From: JABMQB01 sp964575025
GTDB lineage: Bacteria > Bacteroidota > Bacteroidia > Bacteroidales > Prolixibacteraceae
DNA: 64,000 nucleotides
Reading direction: 5' to 3'
NCBI GenBank assembly: GCA_964575025.1
Contig: CAZNPV010000018.1
Span: 3,523-67,522, forward strand
Positions 1 to 9,655 of the stretch are shown piece by piece. Within the stretch, counting starts at the first letter, position 1. Every line of letters begins with the position of its first letter. The notes beneath the pieces were generated by a model. It made no database searches, was not told the origin of the DNA, and saw only the letters and a list, made by a program, of their open reading frames with translations. Made by a program: the position numbers and the translations under genes.

Positions 1-1
1 T

Positions 2-2521
2 GTGGTTTTCAGGATCAAGCAACCGGAAGACAGCATCAGAAAGGCCAGGCTCAATAAAGTGAAGGAAGAGGAAATGCCGGGTGACAGTCTGGGGATTTAT
101 GTATTTAACCATGATTCAGTTGCCGTCTTTCCTGATTTGGGATCCTTTAAAATTCCTGGCAGGGAGGCTGAATGGATCGCTTTTACAAGGAAGGTTTCTC
201 CCAAAAAAGATCCGTCAGAAGATGAAAAGGAAAAAGGGAAAAAGCCCAGGCAACCCGGAGACCGTCTGGTATTGTTTCATGTGAAGCGTGGCGATACCCT
301 GATGTTTGATCAGGTAACTGAGTTTTTCTATCCCAAAGAGGGGAACAATCTTTATTTTATCACTCAGCGGAAGGATACAGTGCACACGTACTCGACGGTC
401 CGGATTTTTCATTCATCCACAGGTGCTGTTGAAACGTTGTTTGAATCGGAAGGGTGGGCAAAGAAGACTCTATCGGATTATCCGGGCCATCAATATGTAT
501 TTCTGCATTCTGCTGATACGGTGGAGAAAAAAACCTATGCCTTGTATTACGGGATGCCGGGCAGAAAGGAAGCCGATGTTTTGATTGACGGGTATACTTC
601 GGGCATTCCTATAGGGTGGACTCCCGGGGAGCATGGTGACATCTATTTCTCTGAGGATGGAAGCAAGCTCTACTTCGGAACAGCAGAATCACCCAGGCCT
701 GAGCCTAAAGATACCCTTTTGGAGGAAGAAAAACCGAAACTGGATGTGTGGAACTGGCAGGATCCTATGCTGCAGCCTCAGCAGAAGATTGAACTCGAAA
801 AGGAGAAAAAACGCACCTACCTTGCTGTATACCATCTTGATCTGAACCGGTTTATTCAGCTGGCTGACATAAATATGAAGCAGGTCCAACTCATCCGTAA
901 AGGCAATGGGAGGGTTGCCCTGGGAAGCGATGAGACTCCCTATCAACGGGCATCAAGCTGGACCGGCGAGCAAAACCGTGATTATTACCTGATAGACCTG
1001 GAATCCGGTATCCGGTGGCAGATGGTGAAGGGCAATTCAGCCACCCGTTTATCCCCGGGAGGAAGGTTTGTGGTATGGTATGAAGAGAGCGACAGCAGTT
1101 ATTATGCCCGATCCACCCAGCCGGGAAGTCCGGAAATAATCCCATTGACCCGGATGATCCCGGTATCGTTTTACAACGAGCAGCATGATTCTCCTTCTGA
1201 TCCGCGACCCTATGGAATTGCAGGATGGGCTCCTGACGACCAGTTTGTATTTATTTATGACCGCTACGATATTTGGAAGATTGATCCTTCCGGCGTTAGA
1301 GTACCGGTGAATGTAACCAAAACGTTCGGGAGGAGGAATCAAACCAGACTGAGGGTTGTGCGCCTTGACCGGGAAGAGGAATTTATACCCGTCAATAAAC
1401 CGGTTATTCTGGAGGCCTTTGATGAACGTACCATGTCCTCAGGATTCTTCGAAACAACCCTGAATGAGGTGAATAACCCGGAATTATTGCTTATGGATAC
1501 CTATTCGTTTTCCCGTCCCCTGAAAGCCAAAGAGGCGGATAGACTGATCTGGACCAAAGAGAATGTGAAAACGTTTCCTGATTTATGGGTGAGCCATCTT
1601 ACCTTCGGGCATCCAGATAAACTGTCGAAAGCCAATCCGCAGCAGAATGAAACTAACTGGTCTGCTGTTGAACTGGTTGAATGGAGATCCTTTTCGGGGG
1701 AGAACCTCCGGGGACTGTTGTATAAACCGGAAAATTTCGATCCCAACATGAAATATCCCACCGTGGTATATTTTTATGAAAGGAGTTCGGAAACTTTACA
1801 TCGTCACTATATTCCCTATCCCAGCAGGTCAACCATTAACAAAACATTCTATTGCAGCAACGGCTACCTGGTTTTTGTTCCGGATATAACCTATAAGACA
1901 GGTTATCCCGGGCAGAGTGCCTACAATGCCATTGTCAGCGGCGTTCATCATCTGATTGCTACCTGCCCCTGGGTTGACGGGGAAAAAATAGGCCTGCAGG
2001 GGCAGAGCTGGGGAGGCTATCAGACGGTTTACCTGATTACCCAGACCGATCTTTTTGCGGCAGCCATGGGAGGAGCCCCGGTATCAAATATGACCAGTGC
2101 CTATGGCGGGATACGCTGGGGCTCCGGAATGAGCCGGATGTTCAAGTATGAACATACACAAAGCCGCATCGGCGGAAGCTTATGGGAAAAACCACTGCTT
2201 TATATCGAAAATTCACCGGTCTTCCATGCGCCGAAAATACATACTCCCTTGTTAATGATGCACAATGATGACGACGGGGCTGTTCCCTGGTATCAGGGAA
2301 TTGAAATGTTTGTGGCTATGCGCAGGCTTGATAAACCGGCATGGATGCTTACCTATAACGATGAACCCCATAACCTGAAAGCTTCAAGCTGGGCCAACAG
2401 GGTTGATTTAAGCAAGCGAATGTTCCAGTTCTTTAACCACTACCTGAAGGGAAAACCAATGCCTGAATGGATGAAAAAAGGAATTCCTGCAACAGAAAAA
2501 GGGGAAACCCTGGGATATTGA
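2..2521 (+). CDS. S9-family prolyl oligopeptidase-like serine peptidase, 5'-truncated by window edge
   Basis: Secreted or periplasmic peptidase of the S9 (prolyl oligopeptidase/dipeptidyl aminopeptidase) type. The first ~550 visible residues look like the beta-propeller part. The last ~270 form the alpha/beta-hydrolase domain with the nucleophile motif GQSWGG (Ser codon at nt 2006-2008), a DDDGAVPW loop carrying the likely catalytic Asp and EPHNLK carrying the likely His. The frame is open to the window edge, so the apparent GTG at position 2 is probably internal and the N-terminus with any signal peptide is missing; relatives I know of are roughly 900 residues or more. It ends cleanly with TGA, and a DUF4252 gene follows 134 bp later on the same strand. 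The family call is firm; the exact peptide specificity is not known. Confidence 0.9.
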   Translation: MVFRIKQPEDSIRKARLNKVKEEEMPGDSLGIYVFNHDSVAVFPDLGSFKIPGREAEWIAFTRKVSPKKDPSEDEKEKGKKPRQPGDRLVLFHVKRGDTLMFDQVTEFFYPKEGNNLYFITQRKDTVHTYSTVRIFHSSTGAVETLFESEGWAKKTLSDYPGHQYVFLHSADTVEKKTYALYYGMPGRKEADVLIDGYTSGIPIGWTPGEHGDIYFSEDGSKLYFGTAESPRPEPKDTLLEEEKPKLDVWNWQDPMLQPQQKIELEKEKKRTYLAVYHLDLNRFIQLADINMKQVQLIRKGNGRVALGSDETPYQRASSWTGEQNRDYYLIDLESGIRWQMVKGNSATRLSPGGRFVVWYEESDSSYYARSTQPGSPEIIPLTRMIPVSFYNEQHDSPSDPRPYGIAGWAPDDQFVFIYDRYDIWKIDPSGVRVPVNVTKTFGRRNQTRLRVVRLDREEEFIPVNKPVILEAFDERTMSSGFFETTLNEVNNPELLLMDTYSFSRPLKAKEADRLIWTKENVKTFPDLWVSHLTFGHPDKLSKANPQQNETNWSAVELVEWRSFSGENLRGLLYKPENFDPNMKYPTVVYFYERSSETLHRHYIPYPSRSTINKTFYCSNGYLVFVPDITYKTGYPGQSAYNAIVSGVHHLIATCPWVDGEKIGLQGQSWGGYQTVYLITQTDLFAAAMGGAPVSNMTSAYGGIRWGSGMSRMFKYEHTQSRIGGSLWEKPLLYIENSPVFHAPKIHTPLLMMHNDDDGAVPWYQGIEMFVAMRRLDKPAWMLTYNDEPHNLKASSWANRVDLSKRMFQFFNHYLKGKPMPEWMKKGIPATEKGETLGY

Positions 2522-2655
2522 TGCAACATTTTCCGGCATTTGTCTGGTTTTTGTCCGGGATGGTCGAAAAAAACAGGTCAATTCATGGATATTTTGCAGT
2601 TTTGAGGTAACGAATCATTCCGTTAAGCGTCCTACTTGTACTAAATCATTAAGCC

Positions 2656-3165
2656 ATGAAGAAAATAGTGTTTTTCATCCTGATCGTTCCCCTCGTTCTT
2701 GTATCCTGTACCGATAATCCGGCTGTTAACCATGCATTTGCCAAATACAGCTGCCGGAAAGGGGTGACTTCGATCACCGTTCCTGGTTTTGTTGTGCGAC
2801 TGGCAGCCCGGATAGGTGACCTGGAAAAAGAGGAACGGGAACTTTTGCAAAGCATTGATAAGGTTAAAGTACTTGCGGTTGAAAATCCACACCTGAATAA
2901 AGAGATCAATCTTCATGCAGAGTTTTATCAAAACATGAACAAAGACGGACGCTATGAAGAGTTGATGCATGTCAGCGATGATAGTGAAAGCATCACAATT
3001 TTCGGAAGAATGACCGAAGAGGATGTGATTAAGGAGATGGTCATTCTTGTTGGCGGAAACGATAATACCCTGGTTTACCTGAAAGGACACTTCCGGGCCG
3101 GTATGCTCAACAAGTACATTCATATCCATGATAGGCCGGATCATTTTCTGAGTTTCGATTTTTAG
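2656..3165 (+). CDS. DUF4252 family lipoprotein
   Basis: A 169-residue protein with a lipoprotein signal: hydrophobic stretch ending LVLVSC, so the Cys is the lipidation site. The body (VPGFVVRLAARIG, a central Glu-rich helix, then ESITIFGRMTEEDVIKEMVILVGG) fits the Bacteroidota family DUF4252, whose members are small exported proteins of unknown function, sometimes found beside ECF sigma and anti-sigma genes. No sigma factor is present here. Its 3' end overlaps by 59 bp the 3' end of the convergent, truncated DUF6340-like frame. No molecular function can be assigned. Confidence 0.8.
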   Translation: MKKIVFFILIVPLVLVSCTDNPAVNHAFAKYSCRKGVTSITVPGFVVRLAARIGDLEKEERELLQSIDKVKVLAVENPHLNKEINLHAEFYQNMNKDGRYEELMHVSDDSESITIFGRMTEEDVIKEMVILVGGNDNTLVYLKGHFRAGMLNKYIHIHDRPDHFLSFDF

Positions 3166-3652
3166 TAGACAGCATCAACTTCTGACAACTGATGCTTAAG
3201 CTGCCTGATCTGAAGTTTGCGCAAAGCAAGTATATCAGGTAATCTGTTTCTGTAGGGGTAGTCAGATCTTTAACCCCTTTCCACGTATAGGGGGCCAGTT
3301 TATCACCCCGATGGGATTTGATCGTTTCGTAAGGCCATACGACCACCCGGTCAAATCGTTCGCTTTTTCTTAGTTCAGTTGCCAAACTCTCCAGCGTTTC
3401 AGATACCACCAGGCTGTCGATATTCAGCCGGGCATTCTTTTTATCTTTTATCCACCTTCCGTCAGACAGATAATAATCATGGAGGGTATCTTTGGTATAT
3501 CTGAAATTACGGCTTATCAGGGAAACATCAGCAAGCTCTTCCGGGAGAGTTACTTCGCCGGGTTTATAAATATCGATCGGGTATTCTTTGTAGAGGGTAC
3601 AGGAAGCGATTCCTGTGAGAAATGTCAGCAAAAGCAATCTGTTACTTTTCAT
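3107..3652 (-). CDS. Truncated DUF6340-like lipoprotein
   Basis: A 181-codon frame beginning with a lipoprotein signal (LLLLTFLTGIASC). Residues ~30-140 follow the layout of the full-length DUF6340-like protein directly upstream: a LPEEL..VSLISRNF segment, then two LDSLVVSETLESLATELRKSERFD-type helices, then WKGVKDL..TETDYLIYL. The similarity stops there; the last ~40 residues look like random translation and run into the end of the convergent DUF4252 gene. The neighbour is more than twice as long and carries a TPR-like C-terminus that is absent here. The start overlaps the neighbour's stop by 11 bp, suggesting translational coupling. It is either a degraded paralogue or a frameshifted copy; function unknown. 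Confidence 0.55.
   Translation of the reverse strand: MKSNRLLLLTFLTGIASCTLYKEYPIDIYKPGEVTLPEELADVSLISRNFRYTKDTLHDYYLSDGRWIKDKKNARLNIDSLVVSETLESLATELRKSERFDRVVVWPYETIKSHRGDKLAPYTWKGVKDLTTPTETDYLIYLLCANFRSGSLSISCQKLMLSTKNRNSENDPAYHGYECTC
3171..3196. terminator. Short inverted repeat after the DUF4252 gene
   Basis: Perfect 7-bp arms, agcatca (3171-3177) and tgatgct (3190-3196), separated by 12 nt, begin six bases after the DUF4252 stop. There is no clear T-run, so this may be a weak terminator or simply a recombination boundary. It lies inside the unalignable tail of the truncated DUF6340-like frame on the other strand. Confidence 0.3.
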
Positions 3653-4691
3653 TCCTGCTGTATTTGGCTATCTCCTGTTGCCGGTATTTCAGAATATTTA
3701 GATATTCCACAGTTAAGGGGCGGTAGTAAGTTTCATAGGATTTAACTCCCCATCGTAGGGCCTGGTTAATATCACCCAGCATTTCATAGGCAAGGGCAAC
3801 GTTGTATTCTGCTTTGCTTCGGAGTGCTTTCCCATTGGCCTGTTCGGCAACCATCAGCCAGGTCCTGAGTGCATCCTCCCAGTTGTTTTTTCTGACGGAA
3901 GCGTGTGCCTCTTCGAACAATGAATTTCCTTTATGGTAATATTTCCGGCGGGCATTTCTCCATGAGGGGCATATTTTTCCGGAATAATCCAGCGCAACGG
4001 CAATTCCGGATTCTACCAGGGCATCCTTCACCGATGTCATTCGTTGAAATAAGGCTCGGGTGCTTACATCGGTATCATCCCACCACAGGGTGTCTGTGAT
4101 AGCGGTCTGGTCTAAGATTTTTTTTTGCTCCGGGTCATAGACTCTGAACAAGGCCTTATACTGAATCGCCATAACAGCCATATAGATTCTGAAATAGCTG
4201 TCTTCCAAATGATTATATATGGTTTCGGAATCATAATTCGTGCTTATCGATGTTTTGAAGTAGTCGAGTGAAAGGACAGCGTTGGTTTCGAAGGTATTGC
4301 ATAATTCCTCAACCTGGTCCCAGGCCAGGGGTTTGCTGATAAAGGCATTTTCTTTATGCGGTAAAAAACGATCTTCCGGGATGACAATATCATATCTTCC
4401 GGATTCATACATTAGCTCACCCAGGGCTCGTAAGACGGTATCGACGGCTGTCAGATCATACAATACCGTGTCCAGTTCAAATTGTTGTTTATAGAAGATT
4501 TGTTGGAGTGAATCCCTGGCATAATCACGATAAAGTGAATCTACCGTACGGTTGACAAGGGTCAGACTCTGAATAGCCGGAGGCAGATCTTTTTCTCCCG
4601 GTATGCCGGTCTGGACCTGTAAATGGTACACCGGACTGCATGAATAAACGATCGCCAGAAAAGAAACAACGACAAAACGAAATATCCTCAT
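3642..4691 (-). CDS. DUF6340 family lipoprotein with TPR-like C-terminus
   Basis: About 349 residues when started at the internal ATG (4691), which places a normal lipoprotein signal at the N-terminus (MRIFRFVVVSFLAIVYSC). An upstream ATG at 4763 would add 24 hydrophilic residues ahead of the signal and is less likely. Segments such as PAIQSLTLVNRTVDSLY, ELMYESGRYDIVIPE and AVLSLDYFKTSIST match my recollection of DUF6340, an uncharacterised Bacteroidota envelope family. The C-terminal ~100 residues (SLFEEAHASVRKNNWEDALRTW, AEYNVALAYEMLGDINQALRW) look like two tetratricopeptide units, which usually mediate protein contacts. It is followed by a truncated paralogue overlapping by 11 bp. Role unknown. 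Confidence 0.7.
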   Translation of the reverse strand: MRIFRFVVVSFLAIVYSCSPVYHLQVQTGIPGEKDLPPAIQSLTLVNRTVDSLYRDYARDSLQQIFYKQQFELDTVLYDLTAVDTVLRALGELMYESGRYDIVIPEDRFLPHKENAFISKPLAWDQVEELCNTFETNAVLSLDYFKTSISTNYDSETIYNHLEDSYFRIYMAVMAIQYKALFRVYDPEQKKILDQTAITDTLWWDDTDVSTRALFQRMTSVKDALVESGIAVALDYSGKICPSWRNARRKYYHKGNSLFEEAHASVRKNNWEDALRTWLMVAEQANGKALRSKAEYNVALAYEMLGDINQALRWGVKSYETYYRPLTVEYLNILKYRQQEIAKYSRNEK

Positions 4692-4821
4692 TCTTTTGCG
4701 ATCTAAGGGGATGTTATGCAAGGTTTTTCTTCCTGCCATAGCTAAAAACTGCCTGTAGTTCATTTTCCATGTATATTTATCAGTATACCTGTGTGGTTCC
4801 TTTCTGTTGAAACAGCTTCCA

Positions 4822-6912
4822 TTAATAGATACCCCAATACTTCCGCAAAAACCATTCCATGCCGGCTAATATTATTAGAACAAGAAACAACCACTTAAGG
4901 TTTAATAATTCGGTTAAGGACGCCTGAAAATAGGTGGTTGGTTTGATATTTTCATTTTCCAGGATCTTTCCGGTTAGCTGAGAAATTTCATTTTCATAAA
5001 AGAATTCTCCTCCGGTAAGGCTGGATAACTGAAACAACAAATTAAAATCTGCCCTTGTGTTGATATTTTCAATTTGTAACGGCAGTATTTCAAACGAACC
5101 TGATTCGGTATATTCTTCTTTTCCGATTTGCACGGTGGCATTGAAAAGGTACCTGCCAACGGGTAATTTCCCGGCATTAAGCCGGTAATCATTTTCTCTA
5201 TGATCAAAAACAAAAGGGAAGACATTCCCATTTTCATGGGTTATACGGATATTTATTTCGGGTTCATTAATCAGTTCAAAGGATTCATTGTAAACTTCCG
5301 CGTTCAGAATCACGGGATCGGTATCGTAATAAACGGGCTGAAAATCAATATGAAAATTATCTTCGTTTTCCCGCAGTGACAAGTACTGGGCGAGGAATAC
5401 GATAAAACCGGTAAATTGGCGATGGCTTTCATTGAAGTAATAGTTGTATAGGCGCCATCTCCAGATTCCTTCTCCGAAAAGGACTCCTGTTTTTCTGCCG
5501 TTGATATTTCCCAGGGTCAGAAGCGGGCGCTGGGTTTCAATGTTTTTCAGGTTCTGATACAACATGACCGAATAGGCCGGATCCAACTCTGTTTCAGCAA
5601 AAGGAGTCTGCAGGGGTGGAAATTTTTCGAGCATCTCCCTGAGTTCCTTTTCCATCGTGAAAAGTTTAAAATCTTTATTTAACACAGGTTGTGCCTCTTC
5701 AGGAGCCTGAGCCTGAGGAATCATTTCAATTTCCAGGCCAAGCTGATTGAACCGCGGGATAAAAGTTTGATTTCCCATGATAAAAAGCAAAGAGGCTTTG
5801 CTTTCCAATGATTTGGTTACCAGCTCCCATCCTGTTGCTCCTGCGGAGGGAATCTGGTTCAGGATAATCAGGTTGAAATCGTTCATTTGGGCAGGATAAG
5901 GTTCCCTGGTAAAAACGGATACTTCAAAATTCTGTTGTTGCTCCAGGACATTTTTTATGGCCCCGATGTCCGGATGGGAGCCCTCAGAGAGAATCAGTAT
6001 TTTCTGTTTGTTTTCCAATACATGGATCACATATTCCGAGCGGTTATTCCGGATATTTTTTTCCCTGGCCGGAGTATTTAACCCTACGGTGTAATGCTGT
6101 AACCCAGGGGCATCCGCTTCAAGGGTAAACGTTGTGGTAAGGAAGTGATCATCATTAACCGGGACAATCCGGCGGTTGTATACTACTTCGTTCTCTTTAC
6201 GAACTTCAAGGATTGCCGGTTCGTTGGCCATTTTTTCAAAACGAAGGCTTATTTCTACCGGGAACAGGTTGCCAACAAATGCATTCCGATTGACCCGGAT
6301 ATCCGCAATAGCTGCATCCTTTACGATTGTTGTATCCCCTATACCTACACTGTGAACCGGAAAATTTAACTTCCGGATATCCGAAAGAGGATTCGACCCT
6401 CTGTTGTATATCCCATCTCCAACCAAAATCATGGCACCCACATTTTCATTAAAATGATTGGTATATACCGTATTTATGAATTGGCTGTAATCCGATTTTT
6501 TTTCATTAAAGTCAGGAATCATTCCGGTTTCAGCCCCTTCGCCGAAGGTATAATTCACCAGCCTGAAATCTCCCGTAAGCTCTGTTTGTAACCGATCGTA
6601 TATTCGCTCCAGCCTGTTCCGTGCTTCTGTAGAATCTGCATAGGAAACCATCGATGAGGAGTTATCAAAGGCAGTGATCACAACCGGAGTCTGTATATAT
6701 CGCTTCAGCGTTTTGAGCATCGGGGAAAGAATAAGAACCGCTAAGAGCAGAACCGTTAAAAAGCGTAGAAAAACAAGGATCCGTACCTGCCATTTCCCCA
6801 GCTCTTTCAGCTCTTTGTTTCTGTAATAGACAAGTACAGTAATTCCTGACGCCACCAGCAAACAAACCAACAAATAGAGGAATGAATTTTCTGTTCCAAA
6901 CAATACTTCCAA
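4822..6912 (-). CDS. Membrane protein with VWA-like extracytoplasmic region
   Basis: A 696-residue protein with two N-terminal membrane helices (about residues 10-30 and 45-65), a long soluble part and a C-terminal helix (LKWLFLVLIILAGMEWFL). After the second helix the sequence VVITAFDNSSSMVSYADS carries a D-x-S-x-S MIDAS-type motif of von Willebrand A domains, followed by GAMILVGDGIYNRGSNP. Later sections resemble beta-sandwich and glutamine-amidotransferase-like folds seen in Bacteroidota BatA-like or DUF4159-like membrane proteins. The ATG start is 94 bp from the divergent M28 peptidase start. It probably acts in envelope assembly or sensing, but this is inference; no partner such as an AAA ATPase of the MoxR type is adjacent. 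Confidence 0.65.
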   Translation of the reverse strand: MEVLFGTENSFLYLLVCLLVASGITVLVYYRNKELKELGKWQVRILVFLRFLTVLLLAVLILSPMLKTLKRYIQTPVVITAFDNSSSMVSYADSTEARNRLERIYDRLQTELTGDFRLVNYTFGEGAETGMIPDFNEKKSDYSQFINTVYTNHFNENVGAMILVGDGIYNRGSNPLSDIRKLNFPVHSVGIGDTTIVKDAAIADIRVNRNAFVGNLFPVEISLRFEKMANEPAILEVRKENEVVYNRRIVPVNDDHFLTTTFTLEADAPGLQHYTVGLNTPAREKNIRNNRSEYVIHVLENKQKILILSEGSHPDIGAIKNVLEQQQNFEVSVFTREPYPAQMNDFNLIILNQIPSAGATGWELVTKSLESKASLLFIMGNQTFIPRFNQLGLEIEMIPQAQAPEEAQPVLNKDFKLFTMEKELREMLEKFPPLQTPFAETELDPAYSVMLYQNLKNIETQRPLLTLGNINGRKTGVLFGEGIWRWRLYNYYFNESHRQFTGFIVFLAQYLSLRENEDNFHIDFQPVYYDTDPVILNAEVYNESFELINEPEINIRITHENGNVFPFVFDHRENDYRLNAGKLPVGRYLFNATVQIGKEEYTESGSFEILPLQIENINTRADFNLLFQLSSLTGGEFFYENEISQLTGKILENENIKPTTYFQASLTELLNLKWLFLVLIILAGMEWFLRKYWGIY

Positions 6913-7006
6913 AATGTCTCCTTTAACTGTTTTCAGGGGAGTAAAGATAATGAACTCCTTTTGAAATTAGAGATTTATCGTTAATATTACAGAAAATTTT
7001 AATACG

Positions 7007-8773
7007 ATGAGATACCTGACATTTCTTGTTGTTTTCTTTTTTCTTTTTTCCTGTACAAAGAGGTATAATCCGGAAATACGGACAGAAGATTTTAAAGAGA
7101 TCATTGGATTCCTGGCTTCCGACTCCCTGGCGGGAAGAGCTTCCGGAACAGAAGGCGACCGGCTTACTACGGAGTACATCAGGGAAAAATTTAAAGCTGC
7201 AGGATTGCAGTTGTTGTACGAAGAGGGCTATCAACTTTTTGATGTGGTAACAGAGGCTGATCCCGGAAAGAATAATTTATTGACAGTGAATAACAAAGAA
7301 TACAGGATTGGAATCGATTTCAGGCCTTATTCATTTACTGCCAATACCCGGTTTTCCGGAGAAGTGGTCTTTGCAGGCTACGGATTTGATTTTGAGGAGG
7401 AAGAGATTAGCTGGAACGATTATAACGGGGTGGACGTTGCAGGAAAATGGATCTTGGTTCTGAAGGGTGATCCGGAGATGGACAAAACGGAAAGTGTCTA
7501 TGTGAAGTATTCCGATGTACGTACCAAGGTTTTGGTTGCCTGCGACCAGAATTCCGGCGGAATTCTGTTTGTGGGAGGCCCTGTTTATGCTGCAGAAGAT
7601 AATCTGGAACCCATATTCTATGATAAAAACAGCAGCCGGTATTCCATTCCGGTTATTCAGATTACCAGGAAGGTTGCCAATGAGATCTTACAAACCTCCG
7701 GAAAAGGAGTAGCCCCCCTTGAGAAGCAACTGAATTCCATTTCCGCACCGGCTTCATTTGCAACCGGTGCAAGCGTAACTGCTACGGCTGATGTGGTTCT
7801 GAAAAAGGTGGCAACGAAAAATGTTGCTGCGCTCTTACCGGGCAATGATCCGGAGTTGGCCGGTGAATATGTCGTTATCGGTGCTCACCACGATCACCTT
7901 GGACTGGGAGGCCCTGGTTCAGGTTCACGGGTGCCCGATACCGTTGCGGTTCATAACGGAGCCGATGACAATGCCTCCGGAGTGGCTGCTGTTATTGAAC
8001 TTGCTGAAAAAGCTGCTTCCGAAAGAACGAACAGACGTTCGCTCATTTTTGTGACCTTTGGGGCCGAAGAGATGGGACTTGTGGGATCGCGTGCGTTTAC
8101 TGCAGAACCACCCATTGACCTGGATAACGTATCCGCTATGTTTAATTTTGATATGGTTGGACGTCTTGATTCAACTACCCGTACGTTAAGTATAGGAGGA
8201 ACTGAAACCGCTTCTGAAATTGACAGTTTACTGAAAAAATATAACCGGAATTTTGAGCTGGCCCTCTCGGGTGAAGGCACAGGTCCTTCTGATCACTCTT
8301 CCTTTTATTTGCAGGAGATCCCGGTATTTTTTATCTCAACCGGAGCTCACAGCGATTACCATACTCCCAACGATGATGCCCACCTGATTAACTATCCAGG
8401 TGCCTGCCAGGTAACTTCCTTTGCCTACGATTTGCTCACGGCAGTGGCTAACAGCGATTACATGCTGACATTCCGGGAAACTGGATCCCTCCAACGTGCA
8501 GGCCGGGGTAACAGGTTGAAGGTAACCCTGGGAATCATGCCCGATTTTGCCGGCGTTGAAAAACGTGGATTGCGTGTGGATGCCGTGACGAAAGGAAAAC
8601 CTGCATATCAGGGAGGCATGAAAAAAGGCGATATCGTTACTGCCATTAACGGGAAAAAAGTCGGAAATATTTACGATTATATGAACCGGTTGAATGCCCT
8701 GGAAGCAGGACAGGTGATCACGGTGGATGTCTTACGGGATGGAAAAGAAGAGGTTTTGATTATCCAACTGTAA
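7007..8773 (+). CDS. M28-family aminopeptidase lipoprotein with PA and PDZ domains
   Basis: A 588-residue exported metallopeptidase. The lipoprotein signal ends LFSC (Cys16). A protease-associated (PA) insert lies at about residues 110-250. The M28 zinc-peptidase core follows with AHHDHLG (~293-298), ADDNASG (~321), FGAEEMGLVGS (~353), FNFDMVGRLD (~380) and GAHSDYHTPND (~455), which together provide the two-zinc ligand set and the catalytic Glu. A PDZ domain (GVEKRGLRVDAVTKGKPAYQ to the C-terminus) ends the protein. It likely trims peptides at the cell envelope. It stands alone, divergent from the VWA-like gene and convergent with the sir2 gene. All ligand motifs are intact, so activity is expected. 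Confidence 0.9.
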   Translation: MRYLTFLVVFFFLFSCTKRYNPEIRTEDFKEIIGFLASDSLAGRASGTEGDRLTTEYIREKFKAAGLQLLYEEGYQLFDVVTEADPGKNNLLTVNNKEYRIGIDFRPYSFTANTRFSGEVVFAGYGFDFEEEEISWNDYNGVDVAGKWILVLKGDPEMDKTESVYVKYSDVRTKVLVACDQNSGGILFVGGPVYAAEDNLEPIFYDKNSSRYSIPVIQITRKVANEILQTSGKGVAPLEKQLNSISAPASFATGASVTATADVVLKKVATKNVAALLPGNDPELAGEYVVIGAHHDHLGLGGPGSGSRVPDTVAVHNGADDNASGVAAVIELAEKAASERTNRRSLIFVTFGAEEMGLVGSRAFTAEPPIDLDNVSAMFNFDMVGRLDSTTRTLSIGGTETASEIDSLLKKYNRNFELALSGEGTGPSDHSSFYLQEIPVFFISTGAHSDYHTPNDDAHLINYPGACQVTSFAYDLLTAVANSDYMLTFRETGSLQRAGRGNRLKVTLGIMPDFAGVEKRGLRVDAVTKGKPAYQGGMKKGDIVTAINGKKVGNIYDYMNRLNALEAGQVITVDVLRDGKEEVLIIQL

Positions 8774-8826
8774 AACAGGTTTTACCTGGCGCTTTTCACA
8801 TCCTTCCGGTACAGCAGAACAGGACG

Positions 8827-9570
8827 CTACAGATAGAGAAATTCTCCGATTTTCTTCATGGCTTCGGTAGCTTTTGCATGTATGAACAAATCGGTTATGG
8901 TTCGTGTGAAGTGGGATTCTTTGATATTTATTTCAATAATTTTTGCCCCTCTTTCCTTGGCTCTCATTGGAAATTCAGCAGCGGGCAGAACTTCGGCATT
9001 GGTCCCGATGATCAGGAGTACATCGGATTTGGCAATCTCCTCGAATGCACGTTTTTTAGCAAAAAAGGGAATCGGTTCATTAAAAAACACGATATCGGGT
9101 TTCAGGATCCCTTTGCAGATATAACAGGTAGGAGGAAGGAAGTTCAGATCGGCAAAACTGATATCGTATTCTGTACTGCATTCCGTACAAACAAGCTGTT
9201 TATATGTACCGTGCAATTCATACACATACCGGTTCCCGGCTTCCTGATGAAGGTGGTCGATATTCTGGGTGATGATGGATTCCAGAAAACTGCGTTTTTC
9301 CATTTTAGCCAGTACGTGATGGGCTATATTGGGTTTGACATTCAGTAGTTTATCGTAGAAAATTTCCTTTATGATTTTCCATGACTGAAGGGGTTTGGTA
9401 TTAAAAAAGCCGATATCCAGAAACTTGGGATTGGTGGTATTCCACAGGCCGTTTTCCCCTCTGAAAGGAGGAATTCCGCTCTCAACGGACACTCCGGCTC
9501 CTGTAAAAGCAACGGTATATTTTGCTACTCTGATTATATCTGCAGCCTGTTCTGCTTTGTGGATATCCAT
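8827..9570 (-). CDS. cobB: Sir2-family NAD-dependent protein deacylase
   Basis: Sirtuin of 247 residues that removes acetyl groups from lysines using NAD+. Visible motifs in order: GAGVSVESGIPPFRG (NAD binding), TQNIDHLHQEAG, the ELHGT catalytic His, two zinc-binding cysteine pairs (CTEC, CYICKG), and GTNAEVLPAAEFP. Length matches bacterial single-domain sirtuins. It lies downstream of, and on the same strand as, the acyl-CoA synthetase/GNAT gene, with Acs further upstream, which are the classic writer and target of this eraser. A hairpin in the 85-bp gap may separate their transcripts. The symbol is by functional analogy to enterobacterial CobB. Confidence 0.88.
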   Translation of the reverse strand: MDIHKAEQAADIIRVAKYTVAFTGAGVSVESGIPPFRGENGLWNTTNPKFLDIGFFNTKPLQSWKIIKEIFYDKLLNVKPNIAHHVLAKMEKRSFLESIITQNIDHLHQEAGNRYVYELHGTYKQLVCTECSTEYDISFADLNFLPPTCYICKGILKPDIVFFNEPIPFFAKKRAFEEIAKSDVLLIIGTNAEVLPAAEFPMRAKERGAKIIEINIKESHFTRTITDLFIHAKATEAMKKIGEFLYL

Positions 9571-9582
9571 TTTCTCTACCGT

Positions 9583-9617
9583 AATTTCCCGTCAACCGAA
9601 AAGAGTTGCGGGAAATT
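9583..9617. terminator. Stem-loop between acyl-CoA synthetase/GNAT and sir2 genes
   Basis: The arms aatttcccg (9583-9591) and cgggaaatt (9609-9617) enclose a second pair, caac (9593-9596) and gttg (9605-9608), with one bulged base and an 8-nt loop. On the plus strand it is followed by a T6 run, so it looks like an intrinsic terminator for antisense transcription. On the minus strand, the direction of both flanking genes, the run is weak. It could therefore attenuate rather than stop sir2 transcription. Confidence 0.5.
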
Positions 9618-9655
9618 TTTTCATTATCAACTTCTGAGAATTATACGATCTCTTC

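Noticed and set aside
8878..9348. 156-codon plus-strand frame across the sir2 gene
   Set aside because: It lies antisense to a gene with complete sirtuin motifs and has no recognisable protein features, so it is a shadow frame.
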